A DNA stretch of 21,146 bases. Origin: Caryophanales bacterium UBA1719 (GTDB lineage Bacteria; Bacillota_I; Bacilli_A; RFN20; CAG-826). Location: contig DCIT01000003.1 in assembly GCA_002317145.1 (NCBI GenBank), positions 112,669 to 133,814 of the forward strand, written 5' to 3'. This document shows, in pieces, positions 16,291 through 21,146 of this stretch (the stretch's first letter is position 1; every line of letters starts with the position of its first letter). The translations under genes were made by a program, and so were the position numbers. The notes below the pieces were generated by a model, which was not told where the DNA came from, made no database searches, and worked only from the letters and a program-made list of their open reading frames with translations.

Positions 16291-16884
16291 ATGAATAATC
16301 TTATTAATAAATTTATCGAATTAGCGGATCTATTCAAACAACATAATTTTAATTTATATTTAGTTGGAGGATCTTCACGCGATTATTTATTAAATAGAGA
16401 TTTTAAAGATTTAGATTTAGCTAGTGATGCTACTCCTAGTGATATTAAAAAGATATTACCTACTTGGGATTACACATACTCTAAATATGGGAATGTGCAT
16501 TATAAGAATATTGATATAACAACATTAAGAAAAGAAGATGAATATTTAGATTATCGTCATCCTAATAAAATTAATTTTGTTAAAGATATTAAAGAAGATT
16601 ATTTAAGAAGAGACTTTACCATTAATGCTATTTATATTGATAGAAATTTAAAAGTGTATGATTACTGCAACGGATTAAATGATTTAAAAAATAAGTTAAT
16701 TAGATTTATTGGAGATCCAGATAAAAGAATTAAAGAAGATCCATTAAGAATTCTAAGAGCGTTACGTTTTCAAAAATCTTTAGGATTTAAAATAGAAGAT
16801 AAAACATTGATCGCTATTAATAAGAATATGTCTTTATTAGATAAGTTAAATAAAGATAAGATTAATTTAGAAAATAGAAAATAA
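16291..16884 (+). CDS. cca: CCA-adding enzyme / poly(A) polymerase family nucleotidyltransferase, short form
   Basis: A 197-residue protein holding the head and start of the neck of a class II tRNA nucleotidyltransferase. The motifs are complete: LVGGSSRDYLL (residues 24-34), the metal ligands Asp40 and Asp42 in KDLDLASDA with a third acidic residue at Asp75, RRDFTINAI (106-114), and the nucleotide-selecting EDPLRILRALRF (149-160). Normal bacterial members are near 400 residues; the tRNA-binding body and tail domains are missing. No continuation is seen in any frame after the TAA. It may be a minimal enzyme of this lineage, a truncated copy, or a related nucleotidyltransferase with another substrate. 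No Shine-Dalgarno sequence is visible. Confidence 0.8.
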   Translation: MNNLINKFIELADLFKQHNFNLYLVGGSSRDYLLNRDFKDLDLASDATPSDIKKILPTWDYTYSKYGNVHYKNIDITTLRKEDEYLDYRHPNKINFVKDIKEDYLRRDFTINAIYIDRNLKVYDYCNGLNDLKNKLIRFIGDPDKRIKEDPLRILRALRFQKSLGFKIEDKTLIAINKNMSLLDKLNKDKINLENRK

Positions 16885-16899
16885 CTTGTATTGCAAATG

Positions 16900-16914
16900 G
16901 TTTACAATGTAAAC
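16900..16914. promoter_or_regulatory. Inverted repeat upstream of the RelB/DinJ-like gene, candidate operator
   Basis: GTTTAC (16900-16905), AAT, GTAAAC (16909-16914) is a 6-3-6 inverted repeat 19 bases before the antitoxin start. A wider TTGTA...TACAA pairing (16886-16890 with 16916-16920) frames it. Antitoxins with ribbon-helix-helix folds commonly repress their own genes through such sites; that use here is inference. Confidence 0.4.
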
Positions 16915-16933
16915 TTACAATAGGTTATTTTTT

Positions 16934-17203
16934 ATGAAGACACCAATGCAAATAAGAGTGGACGCTCAAACAAAACAAAACGCAACTAAACTATTTAAAA
17001 CTCTTGGATTAGATATGAGTAGTGCGATTAATATCTTTTTAAGTCAGTGTTTGATTAAAGGTGGTTTACCTTTTGATGTTTATGTACCAAATTACAATAA
17101 AGAAACTGATAAAGCTATAAAAAACGGCATCAAATTATCTAAAAGTAAGAAAGCAAAAAAATTCACTTCAGTCAAAGCATTAACAAAAGAATTAGAAAAA
17201 TAA
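16934..17203 (+). CDS. RelB/DinJ-family antitoxin, no adjacent toxin
   Basis: An 89-residue protein. The N-terminal segment MQIRVDAQTKQNATKLFKTL followed by GLDMSSAINIFLSQCLIKGG and LPFDV is the ribbon-helix-helix region characteristic of RelB/DinJ antitoxins. The lysine-rich C-terminus (ISL-type SKSKKAKKFTSVKALTKELE) resembles the toxin-wrapping part. Family antitoxins are usually followed by a RelE/YafQ mRNA interferase, but the next gene here is dnaD and none of the neighbours looks like RelE. It may act on a toxin elsewhere, be a relic, or be a stand-alone regulator. The ribosome binding site is weak (AGG at 16922-16924). Confidence 0.75.
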   Translation: MKTPMQIRVDAQTKQNATKLFKTLGLDMSSAINIFLSQCLIKGGLPFDVYVPNYNKETDKAIKNGIKLSKSKKAKKFTSVKALTKELEK

Positions 17204-17228
17204 CATTTTTATATTTTATATAAATATG

Positions 17229-17237
17229 TGCTAATAT
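17229..17237 (+). promoter_or_regulatory. Extended -10 element just before dnaD
   Basis: TG (17229-17230), one base, then TAATAT (17232-17237) forms an extended -10. The expected transcript start at about 17244 is within a few bases of the dnaD ATG at 17248, and no Shine-Dalgarno sequence is present, so the message would be nearly leaderless. Confidence 0.4.
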
Positions 17238-17247
17238 ATTTATCCCT

Positions 17248-17901
17248 ATGAGCAATAAGTTTATATATGCAATTAATTTTGAATACTCATTAATGGAGTT
17301 TTATAAGAAACTCTCTTTAACTGAGAAAGATATTGCAGTTATATTCATGATTAAACACTTATTAGAGCAAAAGAATAATTTAATCACCGCAGACTTATTA
17401 TCAATTAAAATGAATCTCTCAATTACAGAAATAGATAACATCTTAGTATCCTTATTAACAAGAAAATATATTGAATATAAACAAGTTGGTAAAACATTAT
17501 CTACTTCTTTACAACCTCTAGAAGAAAAACTATCTGAACTCATTCAAATAGAATCTAATAAATCTAACTCTAAAGAATTTGATGAAGAAATAAAAAACGC
17601 TACACAAAACATTTATCAAGTATTTGAAAAAGAACTAGGAAGATCATTATCTCCTGTCGAATATTCTTTAATTGATGAATGGGTTAATAATGGAATATCT
17701 CAAGAAATGTGTATAGATGCTCTTCACGAAGCATTAAGTAAAAATAATAAATCATTAAAGTATGTCGATAAGATAATCATGAAATGGCAAACAAGAGATG
17801 ACATAGAAAAAGAAGGTCACTCCGCTATTAACGAAAATTGGAATAAGAATATTAATAAAACAATCGACATAGCAAGAAAGAAGTGGAACGAACACAAATA
17901 A
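17248..17901 (+). CDS. dnaD: Replication initiation protein DnaD
   Basis: A 217-residue protein with the two DnaD modules. Residues 1-100 form the winged-helix DDBH1 part (EKDIAVIFMIKHLLEQKNNL, then LSITEIDNILVSLLTRKYIE). Residues about 112-185 form DDBH2 (IYQVFEKELGRSLSPVEYSL, EWVNNGISQEMCIDALHEAL) with the C-terminal YxxxIxxxW motif, Tyr172 to Trp180, used for DNA binding. DnaD acts with DnaA, DnaB and DnaI in loading the helicase at the origin in Bacillota. nth starts 2 bases after its stop, an arrangement also found in Bacillus. The start codon has no visible Shine-Dalgarno sequence. Confidence 0.9.
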   Translation: MSNKFIYAINFEYSLMEFYKKLSLTEKDIAVIFMIKHLLEQKNNLITADLLSIKMNLSITEIDNILVSLLTRKYIEYKQVGKTLSTSLQPLEEKLSELIQIESNKSNSKEFDEEIKNATQNIYQVFEKELGRSLSPVEYSLIDEWVNNGISQEMCIDALHEALSKNNKSLKYVDKIIMKWQTRDDIEKEGHSAINENWNKNINKTIDIARKKWNEHK

Positions 17902-17903
17902 TA

Positions 17904-18503
17904 ATGGATATAAATAAAGTAATTAAATATTTAAATGAATTATATCCTCACGCCAAATGTTCATTAAATTATTCTAAAGATTATCAACTAGTAATCGCCA
18001 CAATGTTAAGCGCGCAAACTACTGATGAATCTGTTAACAAAGTAACTAAAGTATTATTCACTAAATATAAATCTCTTAAATCTTTAAGCAATGCAAATAT
18101 CAAAGATATTGAAAGGATAATTCATCCTTTAGGAATGTATAAAAGAAAAGCTTTTAACATTCTCGGCATTGCTAAAGGTTTAAGAAATGGAATACCTCAT
18201 ACAAGAGAAGAATTAATGAAGTTACCAGGAGTAGGGCAGAAAGTTGCAAATGTTGTTTTAGCAGAACTTTATCAACTTCCTTATTTCGCAGTTGATACTC
18301 ATTGTGCACGTATTTCAAAAAGAATAGGAATCGCTAAAGAAAAAGATAATCCAAAAGTAATAGAAGAAAAAATTATTAAGTTAGTTAATAAGAAACATTT
18401 AATTTTGTTTAATCATCAAATGATTGAATTTGGAAGAAATATTTGTAAGGCAAAAAATCCTGAATGTGCAAAATGTAAAATTAAATGTTCGAATCGCGTT
18501 TAA
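17904..18503 (+). CDS. nth: Endonuclease III (DNA glycosylase / AP lyase)
   Basis: A 199-residue helix-hairpin-helix glycosylase that removes oxidised pyrimidines in base excision repair. The HhH motif is LPGVGQKVANVV with catalytic Lys113, and Asp131 is in VDTHCARISKR. A cluster-binding end has Cys181, Cys188, Cys191 and Cys195, spaced C-x6-C-x2-C-x3-C; the last gap is usually five residues. The ATG at 17904, two bases after dnaD, gives the proper N-terminus; a GTG at 17883 inside dnaD is less likely. Its 3' end overlaps that of recU on the other strand by 23 bases. Confidence 0.94.
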   Translation: MDINKVIKYLNELYPHAKCSLNYSKDYQLVIATMLSAQTTDESVNKVTKVLFTKYKSLKSLSNANIKDIERIIHPLGMYKRKAFNILGIAKGLRNGIPHTREELMKLPGVGQKVANVVLAELYQLPYFAVDTHCARISKRIGIAKEKDNPKVIEEKIIKLVNKKHLILFNHQMIEFGRNICKAKNPECAKCKIKCSNRV

Positions 18504-19077
18504 TATATTGATCAACAATTTCTAAATAGTTATATCTTGGTAAATATCCTTGTTTAATTAAGTGTCCAAATTTTCTTACATCATTAATAGGAATAGATCT
18601 TCTGTCACTATTTTTATAATGATCAATTACATAACTAGCGTCTAGATAATAAACTTCATTTAATGCTGCAAACTCAATAAGAAAGAAAGCGATACCATGA
18701 TGATAAATTACATTCTCTAAATGTTTAATTTGATTAAGAGTAATGTTGTTTAATGGAAATGAAGTTTTTATTTTTGTAGATTTAGCTTCAAAGTCTAAAT
18801 AATAACCTTTATACACTCCGTTATAATCAGTAGTAGATGGTTTTTCAAAATAAGCATCTACGATTTTACATTTCTTTGTATAATCAACTCTTACAACATT
18901 AATAGGAGTAGGACGTTTAGTGATTAAGGCTATCTTATTATTAATATAGTAATCATTAGATATATTTATTTCTCTTTCAAAAGACATGCCTCTATTTGCG
19001 GCATTATAAATATGTCTTTTAGAATTACTATTTTTATAATTTAAAGTAGCTTTATTTCCATTTGGATAATTAATCAT
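18481..19077 (-). CDS. recU: Holliday junction resolvase RecU
   Basis: A 198-residue protein, close to the 206 of Bacillus subtilis RecU. It opens MINYPNGNK, like the MIRYPNGK of B. subtilis, which decides the start; a longer frame from a GTG at 19155 is not convincing. Conserved blocks are NRGMSFEREI, ITKRPTPINVVRVDY, EKPSTTDYNGVYKGYYLDFE with AKSTKIKTSFPLNNI, and HHGIAFFLIEF. The metal-binding catalytic residues are visible as Asp84, Asp95, Glu97 and Lys99 (DFEAK). It resolves recombination junctions and is confined to Bacillota and relatives. GGAG lies only 2 bases before the ATG, an unusually tight spacing. dnaD, nth and recU are also close in Bacillus, but ponA is absent here. Confidence 0.95.
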   Translation of the reverse strand: MINYPNGNKATLNYKNSNSKRHIYNAANRGMSFEREINISNDYYINNKIALITKRPTPINVVRVDYTKKCKIVDAYFEKPSTTDYNGVYKGYYLDFEAKSTKIKTSFPLNNITLNQIKHLENVIYHHGIAFFLIEFAALNEVYYLDASYVIDHYKNSDRRSIPINDVRKFGHLIKQGYLPRYNYLEIVDQYIKRDSNI

Positions 19078-19134
19078 AACTCCATTATAAATGAGTTTTT
19101 GGAGTTGTGGTGCCAACAGGAATTTAATTGTGTT

Positions 19135-19163
19135 ATTATATTTATGTGGTGGCACACATTAAA
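19135..19163 (-). promoter_or_regulatory. Candidate promoter of recU
   Basis: On the minus strand, TTTAAT (19163-19158) and a perfect TATAAT (19140-19135) are 17 bases apart, about 58 bases before the recU start. The -35 lies inside the first copy of the GTGGTGG/hairpin repeat, so a protein binding the repeat could block recU transcription. Confidence 0.45.
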
Positions 19164-19168
19164 ATGCT
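19146..19168. repeat. GTGGTGG-hairpin repeat, copy 1
   Basis: GTGGTGG (19146-19152) runs into GCACACATTAAAATGC (19152-19167). The second part matches the template GCRCACRTTAAAAYGC shared with copy 2. Within it GCA can pair with TGC and CATT with AATG. It lies upstream of recU, over its possible -35. Function unknown. Confidence 0.6.
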
Positions 19169-19197
19169 ATCGGGCCAGTGATACAATTCTGTCCGAA

Positions 19198-19223
19198 GTG
19201 GTGGTAGCGCACGTTAAAACGCT
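19198..19223. repeat. GTGGTGG-hairpin repeat, copy 2
   Basis: GTGGTGG (19198-19204), then TA, then GCGCACGTTAAAACGC (19207-19222). Compared with copy 1, all three differences in the 16-base core are transitions (A to G, A to G, T to C) that keep the pairing GCG/CGC and CGTT/AACG. It is followed by TTTTTCTTTT on the + strand, which gives it a terminator-like look in that direction. Confidence 0.6.
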
Positions 19224-19258
19224 TTTTCTTTTGAGTGTCACCGTTTTTAATAATTGGA

Positions 19259-19267
19259 TGGTATAAT
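19259..19267 (+). promoter_or_regulatory. Extended -10 promoter for the PBECR4-like gene
   Basis: TG (19259-19260), G, then a perfect TATAAT (19262-19267) is a full extended -10 element. No good -35 is seen, which extended -10 promoters tolerate. The gene starts 53 bases after the hexamer. Confidence 0.65.
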
Positions 19268-19288
19268 TTGTACAAGTAGATAAAAAAG

Positions 19289-19318
19289 GGATAGAGCAAT
19301 TAATTGGAGGTTCTATCC
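19289..19318 (+). promoter_or_regulatory. Hairpin around the ribosome binding site of the PBECR4-like gene
   Basis: GGATAGA (19289-19295) pairs with TCTATCC (19312-19318) directly before the ATG at 19321. The loop holds the palindrome CAATTAATTG (19297-19306) and the GGAGG ribosome binding site (19306-19310). Folding could restrict translation, or be opened by a factor; it is also short enough to be chance. Confidence 0.4.
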
Positions 19319-19320
19319 TT

Positions 19321-19839
19321 ATGCAAGAAATATCTTTTAAACAAAAAACACTAAATAATTTATTTGAGTCTGCAAAAAAATATTTTTATTTGTTAAACAA
19401 AGAGATAATTATTAAATTAGAAAAAAAGAAAGAATTTAAAATCTTCGTTATAAGATTCTATAAAAGCAATTTTCTTCATTTAACTGGTGTGTCAACAAAG
19501 TTATCTTCTATTAAATTTTTTGAAAATGCTTATAGCAAAACTATTGAAATGGGTGATTTTGAATGCAACACAAGCAAATGGCTAAAAGAATTAGTAAAAA
19601 AGAAAATGAGACATCTCGTCAATATTGATGAATTCTTTAATAGTGATTTATTAGTTCAAGAGAATTTTCATAAGGGTAAAGTGGATTGTTTAATAGCTAC
19701 GACAGATGGAAAATGTACGATAGGATTTGTTTTATCACAAGGATTTTTAAGGCCTAAAACTTTGATGAATAAAAATAAATTAGATTATAAAAAACCTATA
19801 TATAAAGTAAAACCAATCATAAAGATAACACAAAAATAA
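19321..19839 (+). CDS. PBECR4-like protein (putative Barnase/EndoU/ColicinE5/RelE-like nuclease domain)
   Basis: A 172-residue basic, soluble protein with no signal peptide or membrane segment. Segments FVIRFYKSNFLHLTGV (residues 42-57), KWLKELVKKKMRHLVNIDEF, and VDCLIATTDGKCTIGFV (121-137) followed by FLRPKTLM (142-149) resemble the PBECR4 domain, one of the predicted phage/toxin-associated nuclease folds named for Barnase, EndoU, Colicin E5/D and RelE. Its biochemical role is not known to me, and the assignment rests on memory of the pattern. It stands alone between recU and the BMP gene, with its own extended -10 promoter and a strong GGAGG, and with no immunity or antitoxin gene beside it. 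It may be an acquired accessory gene. Confidence 0.55.
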   Translation: MQEISFKQKTLNNLFESAKKYFYLLNKEIIIKLEKKKEFKIFVIRFYKSNFLHLTGVSTKLSSIKFFENAYSKTIEMGDFECNTSKWLKELVKKKMRHLVNIDEFFNSDLLVQENFHKGKVDCLIATTDGKCTIGFVLSQGFLRPKTLMNKNKLDYKKPIYKVKPIIKITQK

Positions 19840-19910
19840 TCTATGTAAGCGCTTTACTATATTATTATTAAAATAATATATTAAAATATTACAGTTGAAT
19901 AAACTTCAAC

Positions 19911-19969
19911 ACGTATATTTCCTTAATTTGGAAGGAAGTCTCTACGCTAGACCTAATCTAGCTCTACGT
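19911..19969 (+). promoter_or_regulatory. Purine (guanine-class) riboswitch aptamer
   Basis: All three helices are found. P1 is ACGTA (19911-19915) with TACGT (19965-19969). P2 is TTCCTT (19919-19924) with AAGGAA (19932-19937) and the loop AATTTGG. P3 is GCTAG (19946-19950) with CTAGC (19958-19962) and the loop ACCTAAT. The GG of loop 2 and CC of loop 3 can form the known kissing pairs. J2/3 is GUCUCUAC, matching the consensus GUUUCUAC except at the flipped-out position (U48C). The specificity base in J3/1 is C19964 (C74), which indicates guanine or hypoxanthine rather than adenine. The base before it is U where A73 is usual. A short hairpin GTTGAA/TTCAAC (19894-19910) abuts the aptamer. Confidence 0.88.
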
Positions 19970-20007
19970 TAAATAAAGCAAAAAAGCTTTTCTAATTTAA
20001 GTAGAGA

Positions 20008-20045
20008 CGAGATTCTAAATTAAAGGATTCTCGTTTTTATTTTTT
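20008..20045 (+). terminator. Intrinsic terminator of the purine riboswitch expression platform
   Basis: CGAGA (20008-20012) pairs with TCTCG (20029-20033); a T-T mismatch and a further TCT/GGA pairing lie inside. TTTTTATTTTTT follows (20034-20045). It stands just before the GGAGG of the lipoprotein gene. Upstream, ATTTAAGTAGAG (19995-20006) can pair with CTCTAC-G-TTAAAT (19962-19974), which overlaps P1 and J3/1, giving the switch an alternative fold. Confidence 0.8.
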
Positions 20046-20056
20046 GGAGGTAGAAA

Positions 20057-21146
20057 ATGAAAAAGATTACGCGTTTGTTAGGATTAGGATTTTTATCCGT
20101 TGCAGCCTTAAGTTCATTTACCAGCTGTGGTAAAACAGGTTTTAAGGTTGGTCTTTTATGTTTACATGGTCAAACATCAACTTACGACAACAACTTCATT
20201 CAAGCGTTTGAAGAAGCTTGCCAAGAATGTGGATTAAGTAAAGATCAATATGATATTAGAACTGACGTTGCAGAAGACTACAATAAAATTTACACTGCTA
20301 CTAAAGAGTGGGCAGAAGATGGTTATGCATTAATATGCGCTGATAGCTTTGGGCATCAATATGGAATGATTGATGTTGCTAAAGAGTATAAAGATACACA
20401 ATTCTGTCATGCAACTGGAACATTAGCAACAGTAAATCCTGATGTTAAAAATTTCCATAACGGATTCGCTTCTATATATGAAGGTAGATATTTAGCAGGT
20501 ATCGTTGCAGGTCGTAGAATGATTGAAGATATTAATGCGAATAAATATACACCAGATGAAGCAGTTATTGGATATGTTGGCGCTTATCCATATGCTGAAG
20601 TTATTTCAGGATATACCTCATTCTTCTTAGGTGCTAGATCAGTATTTACAACTGCAGATGATGCTGCTGGTCGTAAAGATAAAGACAGATGGGATTCTAA
20701 ATTAAACATGAAAGTTATTTATACTTCTTCTTGGTATGATTATCGTGCTGAAAAAGAAGCTGCTGAAACTTTAATTGTTAAATATAATTGCAAATTAATC
20801 TCTCAACATGCTGATAGTATGGGTTCTCCATTAGCGTGCAATAACCATAAGATTCCAAATGTTTCTTACAATATTTCTACAAAGAAAACATGCGGTGATA
20901 CTTATTTAGTTTCAAGCAAAATTAACTGGAAGAGTTATTTTACTCACGCCATTAAATTAACGAGAAATAAAGAAAGTTTCAGAACTGATTATTGTGGAAC
21001 TTTAGGTGATGATCACGGCGTTGAATTATGTGAATACGGCGACTCCGTTTCAGAAGAAACAAAGCAATTAGTAGAAAAAACAAAACAACAATTAATTGAT
21101 AAAGACATTTTTGTTTATGATACTTCTAAATTCACAGTTACTAAAA
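20057..21146 (+). CDS. BMP-family basic membrane lipoprotein, nucleoside ABC importer binding protein (partial)
   Basis: The frame is open from ATG 20057 to the window edge (363 codons seen), so the C-terminus is missing. The N-terminus is a lipoprotein signal peptide: MKKITRLLGLGFLSVAALSS, then FTSC with Cys24 as the lipid-modified residue. The mature part is a periplasmic-binding fold of the BMP/Med family, with the characteristic YEGRYLAGIVAG (residues 141-152). Relatives are substrate-binding proteins for purine nucleoside ABC importers. GGAGG lies 6 bases before the start. The purine riboswitch immediately upstream independently supports a purine or nucleoside uptake role. The ATPase and permease genes would be expected downstream, beyond the window. 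Confidence 0.92.
   Translation, partial: MKKITRLLGLGFLSVAALSSFTSCGKTGFKVGLLCLHGQTSTYDNNFIQAFEEACQECGLSKDQYDIRTDVAEDYNKIYTATKEWAEDGYALICADSFGHQYGMIDVAKEYKDTQFCHATGTLATVNPDVKNFHNGFASIYEGRYLAGIVAGRRMIEDINANKYTPDEAVIGYVGAYPYAEVISGYTSFFLGARSVFTTADDAAGRKDKDRWDSKLNMKVIYTSSWYDYRAEKEAAETLIVKYNCKLISQHADSMGSPLACNNHKIPNVSYNISTKKTCGDTYLVSSKINWKSYFTHAIKLTRNKESFRTDYCGTLGDDHGVELCEYGDSVSEETKQLVEKTKQQLIDKDIFVYDTSKFTVTK

Noticed and set aside
16885..16933. Frameshift hypothesis for the short CCA-adding enzyme.
   Set aside because: None of the frames after 16884 shows body or tail domain similarity; the next clear coding sequence is the antitoxin at 16934.
19078..19155. N-terminal extension of RecU from a GTG at 19155.
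   Set aside because: RecU homologs start at MIRYPNG-like sequence, which corresponds to the ATG at 19077; the extension has no family similarity and would cross the candidate promoter.
19098..19260. T-box riboswitch on the + strand, because GTGGTGGTAGCGC resembles the T-box GGTGGTACCGCG motif and a gene follows.
   Set aside because: No stem I, specifier loop or AG bulge was found upstream, the motif mismatches at ACC, and the following gene has its own extended -10 promoter downstream of the motif. Kept only as a possible relic within the repeat finding.

Overview
The window is one AT-rich stretch of bacterial chromosome, densely packed and mostly on the + strand. It looks like a low-GC member of the Bacilli close to the Erysipelotrichales / RF39 / Acholeplasma-like groups. 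This rests on the conserved neighbourhoods (gatCAB, rplM-rpsI, cmk-der-hup, dnaD-nth beside recU), a Gram-positive RecU resolvase, a GatA active-site context of the kind I associate with Mollicutes, and the base composition. Tryptophan is encoded by TGG. Nearly all genes end in TAA, and gatC ends in TGA inside an ATGA overlap with gatA, so TGA is a stop and the code is standard.

Left part (1-9604): the 3' end of ligA (NAD-dependent DNA ligase, BRCT domain); gatC-gatA-gatB (tRNA-dependent amidotransferase for Gln-tRNA/Asn-tRNA); galE (UDP-galactose/UDP-glucose epimerase); a 904-residue fusion of a GT4-like glycosyltransferase with a Wzx-like flippase; smpB overlapping its 3' end; an ECF transporter S component resembling FolT; a 43-residue membrane peptide; then rplM-rpsI behind a good sigma-A-type promoter and closed by a strong terminator. 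galE and the fusion suggest synthesis and export of a cell-surface glycan, even though the rest is housekeeping.

Middle part (9605-16274): two adjacent ABC half-exporters that fit an asymmetric heterodimer (first subunit with degenerate ATPase residues, second with consensus residues). The second carries an extra block of about 86 residues inside its nucleotide-binding domain. A bidirectional terminator separates them from a minus-strand 4Fe-4S ferredoxin. Then come cmk, der and hup, with a terminator after der and another after hup.

Right part (16275-21146): a CCA-adding enzyme that stops after the head/neck region (197 aa), an orphan RelB/DinJ-type antitoxin, dnaD, nth, and recU on the opposite strand, its 3' end overlapping that of nth. 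Upstream of recU lies a short region with two diverged copies of a GTGGTGG-plus-hairpin repeat, whose differences keep the palindrome paired. Next is a gene resembling the PBECR4 nuclease-like family with its own extended -10 promoter. The window ends with a purine riboswitch, a terminator and the start of a BMP-family nucleoside-binding lipoprotein.

No rRNA, tRNA, insertion sequence, prophage structural genes or CRISPR array were seen. No gap between genes exceeds 300 bases. The least ordinary items are the glycosyltransferase-flippase fusion, the NBD insertion, the truncated CCA enzyme, the covarying repeat pair and the riboswitch with a U in place of the usual A in J3/1.
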